64,000 bases of DNA from Brucella pituitosa (GTDB taxonomy: Bacteria; Pseudomonadota; Alphaproteobacteria; Rhizobiales; Rhizobiaceae). A program made the position numbers and the translations under genes. Within the stretch, counting starts at the first letter, position 1. Every line of letters starts with the position of its first letter. The notes below the pieces were generated by a model, which searched no databases, was not told the DNA's origin, and was given only the letters and a program-made list of their open reading frames with translations. Below, piece after piece: positions 1 through 9,103 of the stretch. The stretch is taken from contig NZ_PYSY02000001.1 in assembly GCF_003049685.1 (NCBI RefSeq), positions 1,116,001 through 1,180,000 of the forward strand, written 5' to 3'.

Positions 1-2769
1 GACACACATTCCTATCAAAATGCAGAGCCTCAGCTTCAGGAAGATGATCTTGCGTCGGCACTTGAAGAAGAGTTCGATCTTCATCTGGATGGGAATGCTC
101 CGGTTGCTCCAACCGAATCGTTTGATTTCGTGGAAACGGATCGCTCCGAACCTGTGCCGCAGTTTGACTACAATGATTATTCAGAAGCGCGTACGGCTTA
201 CGAAGAGAGCCATGCCGAACCCGGCTATGCCGAACCTGGTTATGCTGAGCCGCTTGCTGCCAGTGTACCATCTGAGCCTTTAGAGCAGGGCTATGTGGAT
301 TATAGTCCAGCCACTGCTTACCAGCCGTCAGAAGCTCCGTATGTCGATCCATATGCGAACGAATCAGCAGTAGGTACAACTGCAGGCGATGATTGGGAAG
401 TTCAGTCTGCTGAGCCGTTTGATACCAGCTATGCCGCAGCACCTACCCATCAGGCGCTTTCGCTTGAAGATGAGCTTGAAAGCCTTCTGTTCAGTGACGA
501 GCCACAGGCGACAACTGTTCCTGAAGCCATCTATGAAGATGAACCACAGCAGTTCGCAGCATATACGCCTCGTTACGAGGAGCCAGCCGCAGAAGCGCCG
601 TCTTATGCTGAGCCTGCTCATCACGGCGACGTCGAGCTCGATTTCGATGCCTTTCAGCTTGATGACCCACAGACCTATGAGCCGGTAGAAGCGGCGGCAA
701 ATTTTGCGCCTGAACCACATGATACGCGCGAAGTTACTTCGCAAACGCAGGCTCCGATCTATCCGCATTACACGCTGAGCAACTTTGCGGCCGGTGCTGC
801 TACGACAGGCGTACTTGCATCTGAACCTGTTCGGGCCGAAGTCGCTGGCTATGAACCGGAGCAGGCTGAGCTGGACGACGATTTTTCGTTCGACGACGAT
901 TTCTCGTTTGAGAATGAGCAGAACTTCGTACCTGTTGCCGCTGAGGCAACAGAAGACGATCTTTCGGGCCTTGATGAAATCTCTTTGAGTGAAGATGATT
1001 TCGGGTTTGAACCGTCAGGTGACGCTCCGTCGTCTGTCGCTGCCAATGATTCGAACTTCTTTAGCGAAGAAGACTTCTTCAATGCAGATGATCTCGATTT
1101 GGCGTCAGAAGTTGAAGACGAGCAGGTCGGTGAACCTGTTTATGCCCATGCGACCTACAATGAAGAAGAGGCGCATCCTGCAACTCCAACCTTCACCAAT
1201 TACGCGGACCCACGTTCGGCTTTCGTTGCGCCTGCACCAGAAATTGAAACGCTGAGTGTCGCTGATAGCAAGGTTGAACAGACGCATTCGCTGGATTTGC
1301 CGGAAGTCAATTACGGCGAAGAAGAAGTAAATGCCGGTCTGACCGATCTGGAAACTGAATTTGCTGAAGTGTTCAACACTATCGGTGTTGATGAAACAGC
1401 CACAAAGACGGATGCGCAGAGCGAAGCCGACAAAGCTTTTGAGGATATTTTCCGTGAAAGCGCTTCGTCCTATATGCCAAATGCTGGCGTGGCAGCAGGT
1501 GCTGCTCTTGGTCTGGGTGCGGCAACGGCTGCAGCTGCGACCGCTTATGGACGCGCAAATCCAACAGCGCAGCCTCAGGCATCACAGGCCACTGTGGCAG
1601 ATGCTGGTGGTAGCAGCGATGATTTCTATAATCATTGGGCTGCACAAGGTGCTCAGACGATAGAGAGCGGCGAATTCGGCACACGTGCTGCCATGCAGCC
1701 AGAAGACGATCTTGGCAGCGCTGCTGAGGCTTACCGCAATCGTCCGGTTCGTGGTCGTCGTGGTCTGATCCTCGCAAGTGTTGCAGGCATTGCGGTTCTC
1801 ATTGGCGGCATCGGCTACCACTTCCTCGGTGGAAGCGGATCGGGTGAACCGGTTGTGATTCGCGCTGATAATCAGCCGATCAAAATACAGCCTGAAAATC
1901 CGGGTGGAGCGACTGTCCCTAATCAGGACAAGGCGGTCTATGATCGCGTCGCCGGTACATTGCCGAACAATCCAGAGCAAAAAGCTTTGATCTCTGCCGG
2001 TGAAGAGCCTGTTGATCTGGGCGCGCAGGATAATGATGCGGGTGCGAATGATTTCCCTGAGCCAAATCAGACGGCTGAAGCACCATCGAATTCCGGTCAG
2101 GATGCACCGCTGATCCAGCCGCGTGAAGTCGAAACGATGATCGTTCGTCCCGATGGCACAATCGTTCAGGCCCAGCAGCCTGCACCTGTGGCTCAGGCAC
2201 CAGCGCCAACCAACGCAGTAAATCCAACAAATTCGGCAGGCCCAACAAACTTGGCAGGCAATGACGCACCAATTGCGCCACCTGCGGAAACCGATGAAAT
2301 TGCAGCGCTTGCGGCTGGTAACGCACCGCAAGAGCCGGTTGCAAATACACCAGCGACGCAGCCAGCACCTGCAGCTCAGGCACCAGCAGCACCAGTTCGT
2401 GCGCCAGTCGTGCCATCGCGTCCAGCTGAACAGCCAACCAATATTGTTGGGAACGTGCCGCAACGCGCGCAGGCTCAGGCGCCTGCAACCGCTCCTGCTG
2501 CTCCTCAGGTCGCTTCTGCAGCCGGTGGTGGCTATTTCATCCAGATCGCTTCGCAGCCATCTGCTGAACTGGCACAGAAGTCCTATGCCAATATGGCGCA
2601 GCGTTATGGCAGCGTGATCGGCGGCCGTGCAGTGGACATCAAGCGTGCAGATATTCCGAACAAGGGCACTTATTACCGTGTTCGCGTTCAGGCAGGTTCG
2701 AAGGACGATGCCAATGCACTCTGCGGTCGCTTCAAGACTGCTGGCGGCAGCTGCTTCGTGACGCAGTAA
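1..2769 (+). CDS. SPOR-domain cell-envelope protein (5' end outside window)
   Basis: The reading frame is open from the first base, so the true start lies upstream; GTG at 130 is only the first in-frame start inside the window. The first ~580 visible residues are acidic and low-complexity, rich in Glu, Asp, Tyr, Ala and Pro, with YAEPG-type repeats near 210-255. A run of arginines precedes one hydrophobic segment (about 1765-1825, LILASVAGIAVLIGGIGYHF), which fits a type II membrane protein with the acidic half in the cytoplasm. A Pro/Ala/Gln-rich linker (about 1860-2520) leads to a C-terminal SPOR domain (about 2530-2766, GGGYFIQIASQPSAELAQ), a family that binds denuded septal peptidoglycan. 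By analogy it acts in division or septal wall remodelling. nagZ follows on the same strand. The long acidic N-terminus is unusual and has no recognisable domain. Confidence 0.85.
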   Translation, partial: DTHSYQNAEPQLQEDDLASALEEEFDLHLDGNAPVAPTESFDFVETDRSEPVPQFDYNDYSEARTAYEESHAEPGYAEPGYAEPLAASVPSEPLEQGYVDYSPATAYQPSEAPYVDPYANESAVGTTAGDDWEVQSAEPFDTSYAAAPTHQALSLEDELESLLFSDEPQATTVPEAIYEDEPQQFAAYTPRYEEPAAEAPSYAEPAHHGDVELDFDAFQLDDPQTYEPVEAAANFAPEPHDTREVTSQTQAPIYPHYTLSNFAAGAATTGVLASEPVRAEVAGYEPEQAELDDDFSFDDDFSFENEQNFVPVAAEATEDDLSGLDEISLSEDDFGFEPSGDAPSSVAANDSNFFSEEDFFNADDLDLASEVEDEQVGEPVYAHATYNEEEAHPATPTFTNYADPRSAFVAPAPEIETLSVADSKVEQTHSLDLPEVNYGEEEVNAGLTDLETEFAEVFNTIGVDETATKTDAQSEADKAFEDIFRESASSYMPNAGVAAGAALGLGAATAAAATAYGRANPTAQPQASQATVADAGGSSDDFYNHWAAQGAQTIESGEFGTRAAMQPEDDLGSAAEAYRNRPVRGRRGLILASVAGIAVLIGGIGYHFLGGSGSGEPVVIRADNQPIKIQPENPGGATVPNQDKAVYDRVAGTLPNNPEQKALISAGEEPVDLGAQDNDAGANDFPEPNQTAEAPSNSGQDAPLIQPREVETMIVRPDGTIVQAQQPAPVAQAPAPTNAVNPTNSAGPTNLAGNDAPIAPPAETDEIAALAAGNAPQEPVANTPATQPAPAAQAPAAPVRAPVVPSRPAEQPTNIVGNVPQRAQAQAPATAPAAPQVASAAGGGYFIQIASQPSAELAQKSYANMAQRYGSVIGGRAVDIKRADIPNKGTYYRVRVQAGSKDDANALCGRFKTAGGSCFVTQ

Positions 2770-2770
2770 G

Positions 2771-2921
2771 ATTTGCCAGACGAAAAAACGAGAAGGGCGG
2801 CATAAGAGCGCCGTGCGTCCTTTCGGACGCACGGCGCTCTCAACTATTTTATCTACGCATCGTGCTTTACAAAAATCGATTCCGATTTTTGCGCCGATGC
2901 TGTAGCCGCTCTTTTTTCGTA
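2771..2921. repeat. Composite palindromic intergenic repeat, copy 1, nested in terminator-like arms
   Basis: A perfect 16-bp stem (2805-2820 with 2825-2840, 4-nt loop) is followed by a second hairpin bounded by GCATCG and CGATGC (2857-2900) with an inner AAAAATCG/CGATTTTT stem. The unit is flanked by complementary arms: CGAAAAA...GGCGGC at 2780-2800 and GCCGCTCTTTTTTCG after 2903. The same two-hairpin unit recurs at 49675-49770. It probably ends transcription of the SPOR gene. Confidence 0.7.
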
Positions 2922-2996
2922 TGGCTACCATGACGGTGATTTTTCGGCTAAACCGCTATCACTGGTTTGAGCACAAACAGATCAAAGGAATGCTGC

Positions 2997-4016
2997 ATGA
3001 AAGAGTGCAAGGCGTGGATTGCTGGCGTAGCAGGAACAAAGCTGACGCCTGATGAGGTGGCTTTTTTCCGTGACGAAAAGCCTTGGGGTTTCATTCTCTT
3101 TGCACGCAATGTGGAGAGCCTTGAACAGGTTGCAGAGCTAACCGCGCAACTGCGCGATGTGACCGACCGCCCTCAAACGCCTGTTTTCATTGATCAGGAA
3201 GGTGGTCGCGTTCAGCGGCTTCGCCCGCCACTCGTTCCGAACTACCCTGCGGCTGCACAAATTGGTGCGATCTATGATCGTGACAATGAAGCAGGTCTTC
3301 GTGCCGCCTGGCTTCATGCGCGCCTTCACGCTTTTGATCTTCTGAAAGTAGGCGTCAATGCTGATTGTCTGCCCGTTCTCGATGTTCCTATTGAAGGCGC
3401 ACACGATGTAATCGGCGCGCGGGCCTATTCAAAGAACCCGCATAGCGTTGCTGCAATGGGGCGCTCTGCTGCCGAAGGGCTTCTTGCCGGTGGTGTGCTG
3501 CCTGTGGTGAAGCACATGCCTGGGCATGGCCGCGCATTCAGCGACACACACAAGGAACTGGCCCGCGTTGGTGTACCGCTCAGTGAACTGGTCGCGCATG
3601 ACTTTGTGCCGTTCAAGGCGTTGAACGATCTTCCAATGGCAATGACGGCGCATGTTATCTTTGATTGCATCGATCCCAAGCGTCCATCGACTTTATCGCC
3701 GACAGTCATCAATACGATCATTCGCGATGTTATCCAGTTCGACGGTCTGGTCATCAGCGACGACATTTCGATGAAGGCACTCTCGGGCGATCTTGGCGAT
3801 ATTGCCGAAGGTATCACCGCTGCAGGCTGCGATATCGTTCTTTATTGTGCGGGCGTGATGGAAGAGCTGGTCAAGGTTGCCGCACGTGTTCCGGTTCTCG
3901 ATGGTAAAGCTCGCAAACGTGCAGATCTGGCGGAAGTCTATGCAGGTGATCCGGATCTTTCTGATGAAATAGAGCTGCGCGAAGAGTTTGGACAAATGTT
4001 CGAACTGATGGCGTAA
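2997..4016 (+). CDS. nagZ: Beta-N-acetylhexosaminidase, glycoside hydrolase family 3
   Basis: A 339-aa GH3 enzyme that removes GlcNAc from GlcNAc-anhydromuropeptides in the cytoplasm during peptidoglycan recycling. The NagZ signature KHMPGHG starts at residue 172, followed by the mobile-loop Asp-Thr-His (about 183-185) that acts as the acid/base dyad in this family. The nucleophile Asp lies in ISDDIS (about residue 255). The ATG at 2997 is chosen because AAAGGA lies 7 nt upstream; an in-frame TTG at 2967 has no such site. It sits between a peptidoglycan-binding SPOR protein and scpA, as in other Hyphomicrobiales. In other bacteria NagZ products can signal to AmpR/AmpC; no ampR is visible here. 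Confidence 0.93.
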   Translation: MKECKAWIAGVAGTKLTPDEVAFFRDEKPWGFILFARNVESLEQVAELTAQLRDVTDRPQTPVFIDQEGGRVQRLRPPLVPNYPAAAQIGAIYDRDNEAGLRAAWLHARLHAFDLLKVGVNADCLPVLDVPIEGAHDVIGARAYSKNPHSVAAMGRSAAEGLLAGGVLPVVKHMPGHGRAFSDTHKELARVGVPLSELVAHDFVPFKALNDLPMAMTAHVIFDCIDPKRPSTLSPTVINTIIRDVIQFDGLVISDDISMKALSGDLGDIAEGITAAGCDIVLYCAGVMEELVKVAARVPVLDGKARKRADLAEVYAGDPDLSDEIELREEFGQMFELMA

Positions 4017-4089
4017 CCGACAAAACTTGGTACACTAAAAAGGTTCGGTGAGATTTTCTCACCGATCAAATAATAAGCAGGACAAGCGG

Positions 4090-4941
4090 TTGGCTGGATC
4101 GGAAACGAACACAAATGGCAAAGACGGCACCAATGTGCCGATGGATGCCTTGTGGCAGGGCGAGACCGATCGCGCTGAAAGCGAACCTTCACTGCTGATC
4201 GACGTTCAGGGTTTTGAAGGGCCGCTCGATCTTTTGCTGCATCTGGCGCGCAACCAGCGTGTCGATCTGTCTCGGATTTCGGTGCTGGCACTCGCCGAAC
4301 AGTATCTGGGTTTTGTGGAACAGGCGCAGGCCCTTAGTCTTGAACTGGCTGCTGACTATCTGGTCATGGCCGCATGGCTGGCCTACCTCAAGTCAAAATT
4401 GCTGATCCCCAAGCAGCAGGATGACGATGGTGCGACAGGCGAAGAACTGATCGCTTCGCTGCAATTCCGTTTGAAGCGGCTTGAAGCCATGCGCGATGCC
4501 GCAGCCAAGCTTGTAAACCGCAACCGGCTGGGCCGTGACGTTTTTGCACGTGGTATGCCGGAACTGGTGGTGGTTGATCGATCCAGCCAGTTTTCGGCCA
4601 CGCTTTATGAACTACTGACTGCCTATGCTTCGCAACGTCAGCGACAGGCCGTATCGCATGTGCAGATCGAAAAGCGCGCCGTCTGGTCGCTGAAAGAGGC
4701 ACGTGTCGCACTTGTGAGACTTATGGGATCGAGCGGAGACTGGGTCGCACTGGACCACTTTCTCATCAATTATGCGCTGACACCGCAGGAAAGAGCTTCC
4801 GCCTTGGCCAGTTCCTTTGCCGCAAGCCTTGAGCTGGTAAGAGAAGGTAAGCTGGAAGTGCGACAGAATGCACCTTTTGAGCCGATTTATATGCGCGTTG
4901 CAGGCGGATTAAGTGAACTTGATGAGGACGAAAATGTCTGA
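4090..4941 (+). CDS. scpA: Segregation and condensation protein A
   Basis: ScpA is the kleisin subunit that bridges SMC heads and binds ScpB, acting in chromosome compaction and segregation. The conserved N-terminal kleisin helix (GFEGPLDLLLHLARN) lies about 40 residues from the proposed start and the C-terminal winged-helix-like part is present. The start is uncertain: TTG 4090 has AGGA 8 nt upstream; GTG 4048 and ATG 4141 are alternatives, and the conserved region begins after all three. Its end overlaps scpB by 8 nt, which suggests translational coupling. The order nagZ-scpA-scpB is typical of alphaproteobacteria. Confidence 0.9.
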   Translation: MAGSETNTNGKDGTNVPMDALWQGETDRAESEPSLLIDVQGFEGPLDLLLHLARNQRVDLSRISVLALAEQYLGFVEQAQALSLELAADYLVMAAWLAYLKSKLLIPKQQDDDGATGEELIASLQFRLKRLEAMRDAAAKLVNRNRLGRDVFARGMPELVVVDRSSQFSATLYELLTAYASQRQRQAVSHVQIEKRAVWSLKEARVALVRLMGSSGDWVALDHFLINYALTPQERASALASSFAASLELVREGKLEVRQNAPFEPIYMRVAGGLSELDEDENV

Positions 4942-5644
4942 AGCGGAAGTGGCAATGGATGATTATGACGATGATGTTCAACATCCAGCTTCGCCCATGG
5001 CCTTGGCGGAACTCGCACGGATGGCAGAAGCGATAATCTTCGCTTCGTCTGAACCGGTTTCTGAACGCGCACTGGCAGAGCGGTTGCCGGTTAATACCGA
5101 TTTGTCGGCAATATTAGAGCATCTGCAAAAGGTTTATGAGGGGCGTGGCGTCCATCTGGTTCAGGTCGGCACGGCCTGGGCTTTTCGCACGGCATCCGAT
5201 CTTGGCTTTCTCATGAGCCGTGAGACGGTTCAGCAGCGCAAGCTTTCGCGCGCTGCAATGGAAGTCCTTGCGATCATTGCATATCATCAACCTGTCACAC
5301 GCGCCGAGCTCGAAGATATTCGTGGTGTGGAAACCTCCAAGGGCACGCTGGATGTGCTTATGGAAACGGGTTGGATCAAACTGCGTGGTCGCCGTCGTAC
5401 GCCCGGGCGTCCTGTGACTTATGGCACGACAGATACATTTCTGGATCATTTTGGCTTGCCGGAGATACGTGATCTGCCGGGTCTGGAAGAGCTGCGAGGG
5501 GCAGGGTTGTTGTCTGCGCGCATACCGTCCAGTTTCTCTGTGCCGGTTCCGAATGTCGACCCGGATGAACTCACAGACGATGAAGAGCCGCTTGAAGATA
5601 TAGATCTTGAAGGTTTGGGGCTGCTGGCGCCCCGAGGAGATTGA
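4934..5644 (+). CDS. scpB: Segregation and condensation protein B
   Basis: A 236-aa ScpB with tandem winged-helix domains; ScpB dimers bind ScpA and complete the SMC-ScpAB condensin. Recognisable stretches are LARMAEAIIFASSEPV near the N-terminus and the second-domain segment AIIAYHQPVTRAELEDIRGV followed by GRRRTPGRPVTYGTT. ATG 4934 is preceded by GAGGA and overlaps the end of scpA. The C-terminal ~40 residues are acidic and low-complexity, as in rhizobial homologues. Confidence 0.92.
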   Translation: MSEAEVAMDDYDDDVQHPASPMALAELARMAEAIIFASSEPVSERALAERLPVNTDLSAILEHLQKVYEGRGVHLVQVGTAWAFRTASDLGFLMSRETVQQRKLSRAAMEVLAIIAYHQPVTRAELEDIRGVETSKGTLDVLMETGWIKLRGRRRTPGRPVTYGTTDTFLDHFGLPEIRDLPGLEELRGAGLLSARIPSSFSVPVPNVDPDELTDDEEPLEDIDLEGLGLLAPRGD

Positions 5645-5787
5645 TGGGAAATTTGAGCTGCAACAAATAAAATCGTTGTAACTTCGTTCACTGTCACACT
5701 TCTGTTTGAAAGATTTGGTGAAAGCGCTTAAATCGTATTCAGCATTATAGGAATAAGCCGTGTCGCAACGGCGATGAGAGGAATGAA

Positions 5788-6021
5788 ATGGGTAGCTTTT
5801 CTATCTGGCACTGGCTGATCGTTCTCGCAGTTGTGCTGCTTCTGTTTGGCCGTGGCAAAATCCCTGAACTGATGGGTGATGTTGCAAAGGGTATCAAGAA
5901 CTTCAAGCAGGGCATGTCTGAAGAAGACGCTGCTAAGGAAGATGCCAAGGCGGATGCACGGACAATTGATGCCAAGGCGGATGAAACCGTCAATGACGTC
6001 AAGAAGACGACAAAATCCTGA
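5788..6021 (+). CDS. tatA: Twin-arginine translocase subunit TatA
   Basis: A 77-aa TatA: short N-terminal transmembrane helix ([20 protein letters not shown]), the [18 protein letters not shown] hinge and amphipathic helix, and a charged acidic/lysine tail. TatA oligomers form the conduit for export of folded proteins carrying an SRRxFLK signal. GAGGAATGAAATG gives a ribosome-binding site just upstream. It is followed by a hairpin and then tatB and tatC, so the full translocase is encoded in one cluster. Confidence 0.95.
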   Translation: MGSFSIWHWLIVLAVVLLLFGRGKIPELMGDVAKGIKNFKQGMSEEDAAKEDAKADARTIDAKADETVNDVKKTTKS

Positions 6022-6034
6022 TCTGATGTAAAGG

Positions 6035-6068
6035 ATGCTGCGTGCAATATGGTGCGCAGCATGTTTTG
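6035..6068 (+). terminator. Hairpin between tatA and tatB
   Basis: ATGCTGCG (6035-6042) pairs with CGCAGCAT (6055-6062) and is followed by GTTTTG. A weak terminator or attenuator that could set a higher tatA than tatBC level; inferred from structure only. Confidence 0.4.
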
Positions 6069-6234
6069 CCATGAAGGCATGATCCAGCGAATTGGAAGTC
6101 ACTTCCCGAAGATCGTGTGTAATAACAACAGGTTGATTGCGACCGCATCTTGATTGAAGATGTGTTTGCAATCTGGATTGCGGTTTTCCGCCGAAAGACG
6201 GGACGCGCGCGTCAGAAGCGCGGAGTATCAAATT

Positions 6235-6879
6235 ATGTTCGATATCGGTTGGTCTGAACTGCTGATAATCGCGATTGTGATGATCGTGGTGGTTGGCCCC
6301 AAGGATTTGCCGAAGATGCTCAGAGCTTTCGGCAAAGCGACGGCGCGTATGCGCAGCACTGCTAACGAGTTCCGGCATCAGTTCAACGAGGCCTTGAAAG
6401 AAGCCGAACTCGAAGACGTGAAGAATATCGTCGACGAGGCTCGCAAGCTTGATCCGCGCTCGAAACTCACGCAGGTCTTTGATCCGATTCGCAGCGCCGG
6501 TGAGGATATTCGCTCCGGTCTTCAGTCTACGACATCCATGTCGCCTGCTGAGCCTGCAAAGGTGGCTGAGGTGACAACGCCTGTTGAAGCCAGTGGTGCG
6601 ACTGTTCCCGTTGAAGCTCCAGCAGAAAAGCCTGCAGCCAAGCCAAAGACGGCGCGGAAGAAGGCGGCTCCTGCTGCTGCAGAAGCGCCAGCGGCGTCCA
6701 AGCCTGTTAGTCGGAAAGCTGCGACTGCCAAGCCAAAAGCAAGCGTCAAAGCTGAACCCGCTGCAAAGCCTGCTGCGCCAAAAAAGGCGTCTCCAGCAAA
6801 GGCAGCAACGGTGAAAACAGACACTCCCGCCAAGAAGACCACGAAAAAGACGACTGAAAAGACAGGAAGCAAAGCGTGA
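6235..6879 (+). CDS. tatB: Twin-arginine translocase subunit TatB with long Lys/Ala/Pro tail
   Basis: TatB, 214 aa, pairs with TatC as the receptor for twin-arginine signal peptides. The N-terminal helix MFDIGWSELLIIAIVMIVVV, the VGPKDLP hinge and the amphipathic helix are clear. After about residue 95 the protein becomes a disordered Ala/Lys/Pro-rich tail (KKAAPAAAEAP, KKTTKKTTEK) resembling histone H1-type tails; this makes it longer than the E. coli protein. The start is ATG 6235, since upstream in-frame codons lack the TatB start. Its final bases GTGA overlap the start of tatC. Confidence 0.93.
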   Translation: MFDIGWSELLIIAIVMIVVVGPKDLPKMLRAFGKATARMRSTANEFRHQFNEALKEAELEDVKNIVDEARKLDPRSKLTQVFDPIRSAGEDIRSGLQSTTSMSPAEPAKVAEVTTPVEASGATVPVEAPAEKPAAKPKTARKKAAPAAAEAPAASKPVSRKAATAKPKASVKAEPAAKPAAPKKASPAKAATVKTDTPAKKTTKKTTEKTGSKA

Positions 6880-7706
6880 AACGGGACGAGGACGAAATTG
6901 AACAGAGCGCTGCTCCTCTGCTCGAACACCTTATCGAACTGCGCCGCCGCCTGATCTGGGCGATTTTGGCGTTTTTCATTGCTTTTATTCTTTGTTTTGC
7001 CTTTGCAAAACATCTCTTCAATCTGCTTGTCGTTCCCTATCAATGGGCGCTCGACTGGGCTGGAATGGACCGCTCGAAAGCCGAACTGATCTATACCGCA
7101 CCGCAGGAATTCTTCTTCACGCAGGTCAAGGTCGCGATGTTCGGCGGTGTTGTTCTGGCGTTCCCGATTATCGCTGCGCAGATTTACAAGTTTGTGGCTC
7201 CCGGCCTCTACAAGCATGAGCGCATGGCGTTTCTGCCATTCCTTATTGCTTCGCCGATATTGTTTCTGACCGGCGGCGCTCTCGTCTATTTCTTCTTCAC
7301 GCCGATGGTTATGTGGTTCTTCCTGGCCATGCAGCAGACGGGTGGCAATGGTGAAGTGCAGATTTCACTTCTGCCAAAAGTTTCCGAATATCTGAGCCTC
7401 ATCATGACGCTCATTTTTGCTTTCGGTCTGGTCTTCCAGTTACCAGTTGTCACGAGCCTTATGGCCCGCGTCGGGTTGGTTACGTCTGCGGGCCTGAAGG
7501 ATAAGCGCAAATATGCGATTGTTATTGCCTTCGTGGTGGCTGCGGTTTTGACACCACCTGATCCGGCAAGCCAGATCGGTCTTGCCTTGCCGACGATCCT
7601 TCTCTACGAGATTTCCATCATATTGGCCCGCATGATCGAGAAGAAGAGGGATGAGGCGAAGGATGAAGCTGAGGCTGAAGCTGAAGACAACGCCCCCACT
7701 TCCTGA
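6876..7706 (+). CDS. tatC: Sec-independent translocase subunit TatC
   Basis: A 276-aa polytopic protein with six predicted membrane segments and the TatC hallmarks: PLLEHLIELRRRLIW at the N-terminus, the FFTQVKVAMFGG region, and FVVAAVLTPPDPASQ near the last helices. TatC recognises the twin-arginine signal and assembles with TatB. It starts with GTG overlapping the tatB stop by four bases (GTGA), a sign of translational coupling. The C-terminal ~25 residues are acidic (AEAEAEDNA). Confidence 0.96.
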   Translation: MKRDEDEIEQSAAPLLEHLIELRRRLIWAILAFFIAFILCFAFAKHLFNLLVVPYQWALDWAGMDRSKAELIYTAPQEFFFTQVKVAMFGGVVLAFPIIAAQIYKFVAPGLYKHERMAFLPFLIASPILFLTGGALVYFFFTPMVMWFFLAMQQTGGNGEVQISLLPKVSEYLSLIMTLIFAFGLVFQLPVVTSLMARVGLVTSAGLKDKRKYAIVIAFVVAAVLTPPDPASQIGLALPTILLYEISIILARMIEKKRDEAKDEAEAEAEDNAPTS

Positions 7707-7724
7707 TCCGGACATATGTTAAAC

Positions 7725-7757
7725 AGAGGCTGCATGATCGCAGCCTCTCTTTCTGTT
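7725..7757 (+). terminator. Rho-independent-type terminator after tatC
   Basis: AGAGGCTGC (7725-7733) pairs with GCAGCCTCT (7740-7748), followed by CTTTCTGTT. It lies between tatC and the serS start at 7782. Confidence 0.65.
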
Positions 7758-7781
7758 AAATTTCATGAAACGGCTTTTCCC

Positions 7782-9065
7782 ATGCTCGATATCAAATGGA
7801 TTCGCGAAAACCCCGAAGCTCTCGACAAGGCGCTTGCCAAGCGCGGAGCAGGGCCACTCTCGTCCGAACTGATCGCGCTTGACGAAAAGCGCCGCGAACA
7901 TGTCGGCAAAGTTCAGGCTGCGCAGGAGCGTCGCAATGCGGCATCCAAGGAAATCGGCAAAGCAATGGCCGAAAAGGATGCGGCGACTGCTGACAAACTC
8001 AAGGCTGAAGTCGGCGAGTTGAAGACTTTCCTTGCCGATGCTGAAGAAGAAGAACGTCGTCTGGTCAAGGAACTGAACGACGCGCTTTCGAGCCTTCCAA
8101 ATGTTCCGGCTGATGACGTGCCGCTCGGTAAAGACGAGGCAGATAATGTCGAAATCCGTCGCGTCGGCAATCAGCGTAATTTCTCGTTCCAGCCGAAAGA
8201 ACATTATGAGCTGGGTGAGGCGCTTGGTTACATGGACTTTGAACGTGCCGCGAAGATCGCAGGTGCACGTTTCACTGTTCTCAAAGGCCCGTTGGCCCGT
8301 CTTGAGCGCGCACTTGGTCAGTTCATGCTTGATCTGCACACCACCGAGAACGGCTATATGGAAACCATGCCGCCGCTGATGGTGCGCGACGAAGCCGTTT
8401 ATGGCACAGGTCAGCTGCCGAAGTTTTCGGAAGACTTGTTCCGCACGACGGATGGTCGTTGGCTGATCCCAACTGCTGAAGTCCCGTTGACCAATCTGGT
8501 TGCAGACGAAATTGTCGATCTGAAGACTTTGCCGCAGCGTTATACGGCGCTCACACCTTGCTTCCGTTCGGAAGCGGGTTCGGCTGGTCGCGATACGCGC
8601 GGTATGCTGCGTCAGCATCAGTTTCTCAAGGTTGAGATGGTGTCGATTACTGATGCGGACAGCTCCGCAGCTGAACATGAGCGCATGACGGCCTGTGCAG
8701 AAGAAGTGCTGAAGCGTCTTGGTCTGCCATTCCGCACTGTCGTTCTTTGTACGGGTGACATGGGCTTCGGCGCGCAGAAGACTTACGACATCGAAGTATG
8801 GATGCCGGGCCAGAACGCCTATCGCGAAATTTCAAGCTGCTCGGTTTGTGGTGACTTCCAGGGACGTCGTATGAATGCGCGCTATCGTCCGGAAGGCGAA
8901 AAGGCCACGCGTTTTGTTCATACGCTGAATGGTTCGGGCGTTGCTGTCGGTCGCGCTCTGATTGCTGTGATGGAAAATTATCAGCAGGAAGACGGCAGCA
9001 TTCATATTCCTGAAGCATTGCAGCCATACATGGGCGGCCTCACGCGCATCGAGAAAGCTGCGTGA
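7782..9065 (+). CDS. serS: Serine--tRNA ligase
   Basis: A 427-aa class II aminoacyl-tRNA synthetase that charges tRNA-Ser (and tRNA-Sec where present). The N-terminal coiled-coil arm that grips the tRNA spans about residues 30-105 ([18 protein letters not shown]). The catalytic domain shows motif 2 ([14 protein letters not shown]) and motif 3 ([19 protein letters not shown]). The start is ATG 7782 ([15 protein letters not shown]); further upstream in-frame codons fall in the tatC terminator. It lies upstream of surE. Confidence 0.97.
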   Translation: MLDIKWIRENPEALDKALAKRGAGPLSSELIALDEKRREHVGKVQAAQERRNAASKEIGKAMAEKDAATADKLKAEVGELKTFLADAEEEERRLVKELNDALSSLPNVPADDVPLGKDEADNVEIRRVGNQRNFSFQPKEHYELGEALGYMDFERAAKIAGARFTVLKGPLARLERALGQFMLDLHTTENGYMETMPPLMVRDEAVYGTGQLPKFSEDLFRTTDGRWLIPTAEVPLTNLVADEIVDLKTLPQRYTALTPCFRSEAGSAGRDTRGMLRQHQFLKVEMVSITDADSSAAEHERMTACAEEVLKRLGLPFRTVVLCTGDMGFGAQKTYDIEVWMPGQNAYREISSCSVCGDFQGRRMNARYRPEGEKATRFVHTLNGSGVAVGRALIAVMENYQQEDGSIHIPEALQPYMGGLTRIEKAA

Positions 9066-9103
9066 CATATAACATTTGACGATCTGAATGAAGGAGTGAC
9101 GAC

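Noticed and set aside
1582-2931. 449-codon open frame on the minus strand
   Set aside because: It lies antisense to the SPOR gene, its translation is Arg/Cys/Trp-rich without domain, and it results from the biased codon use of the real gene.
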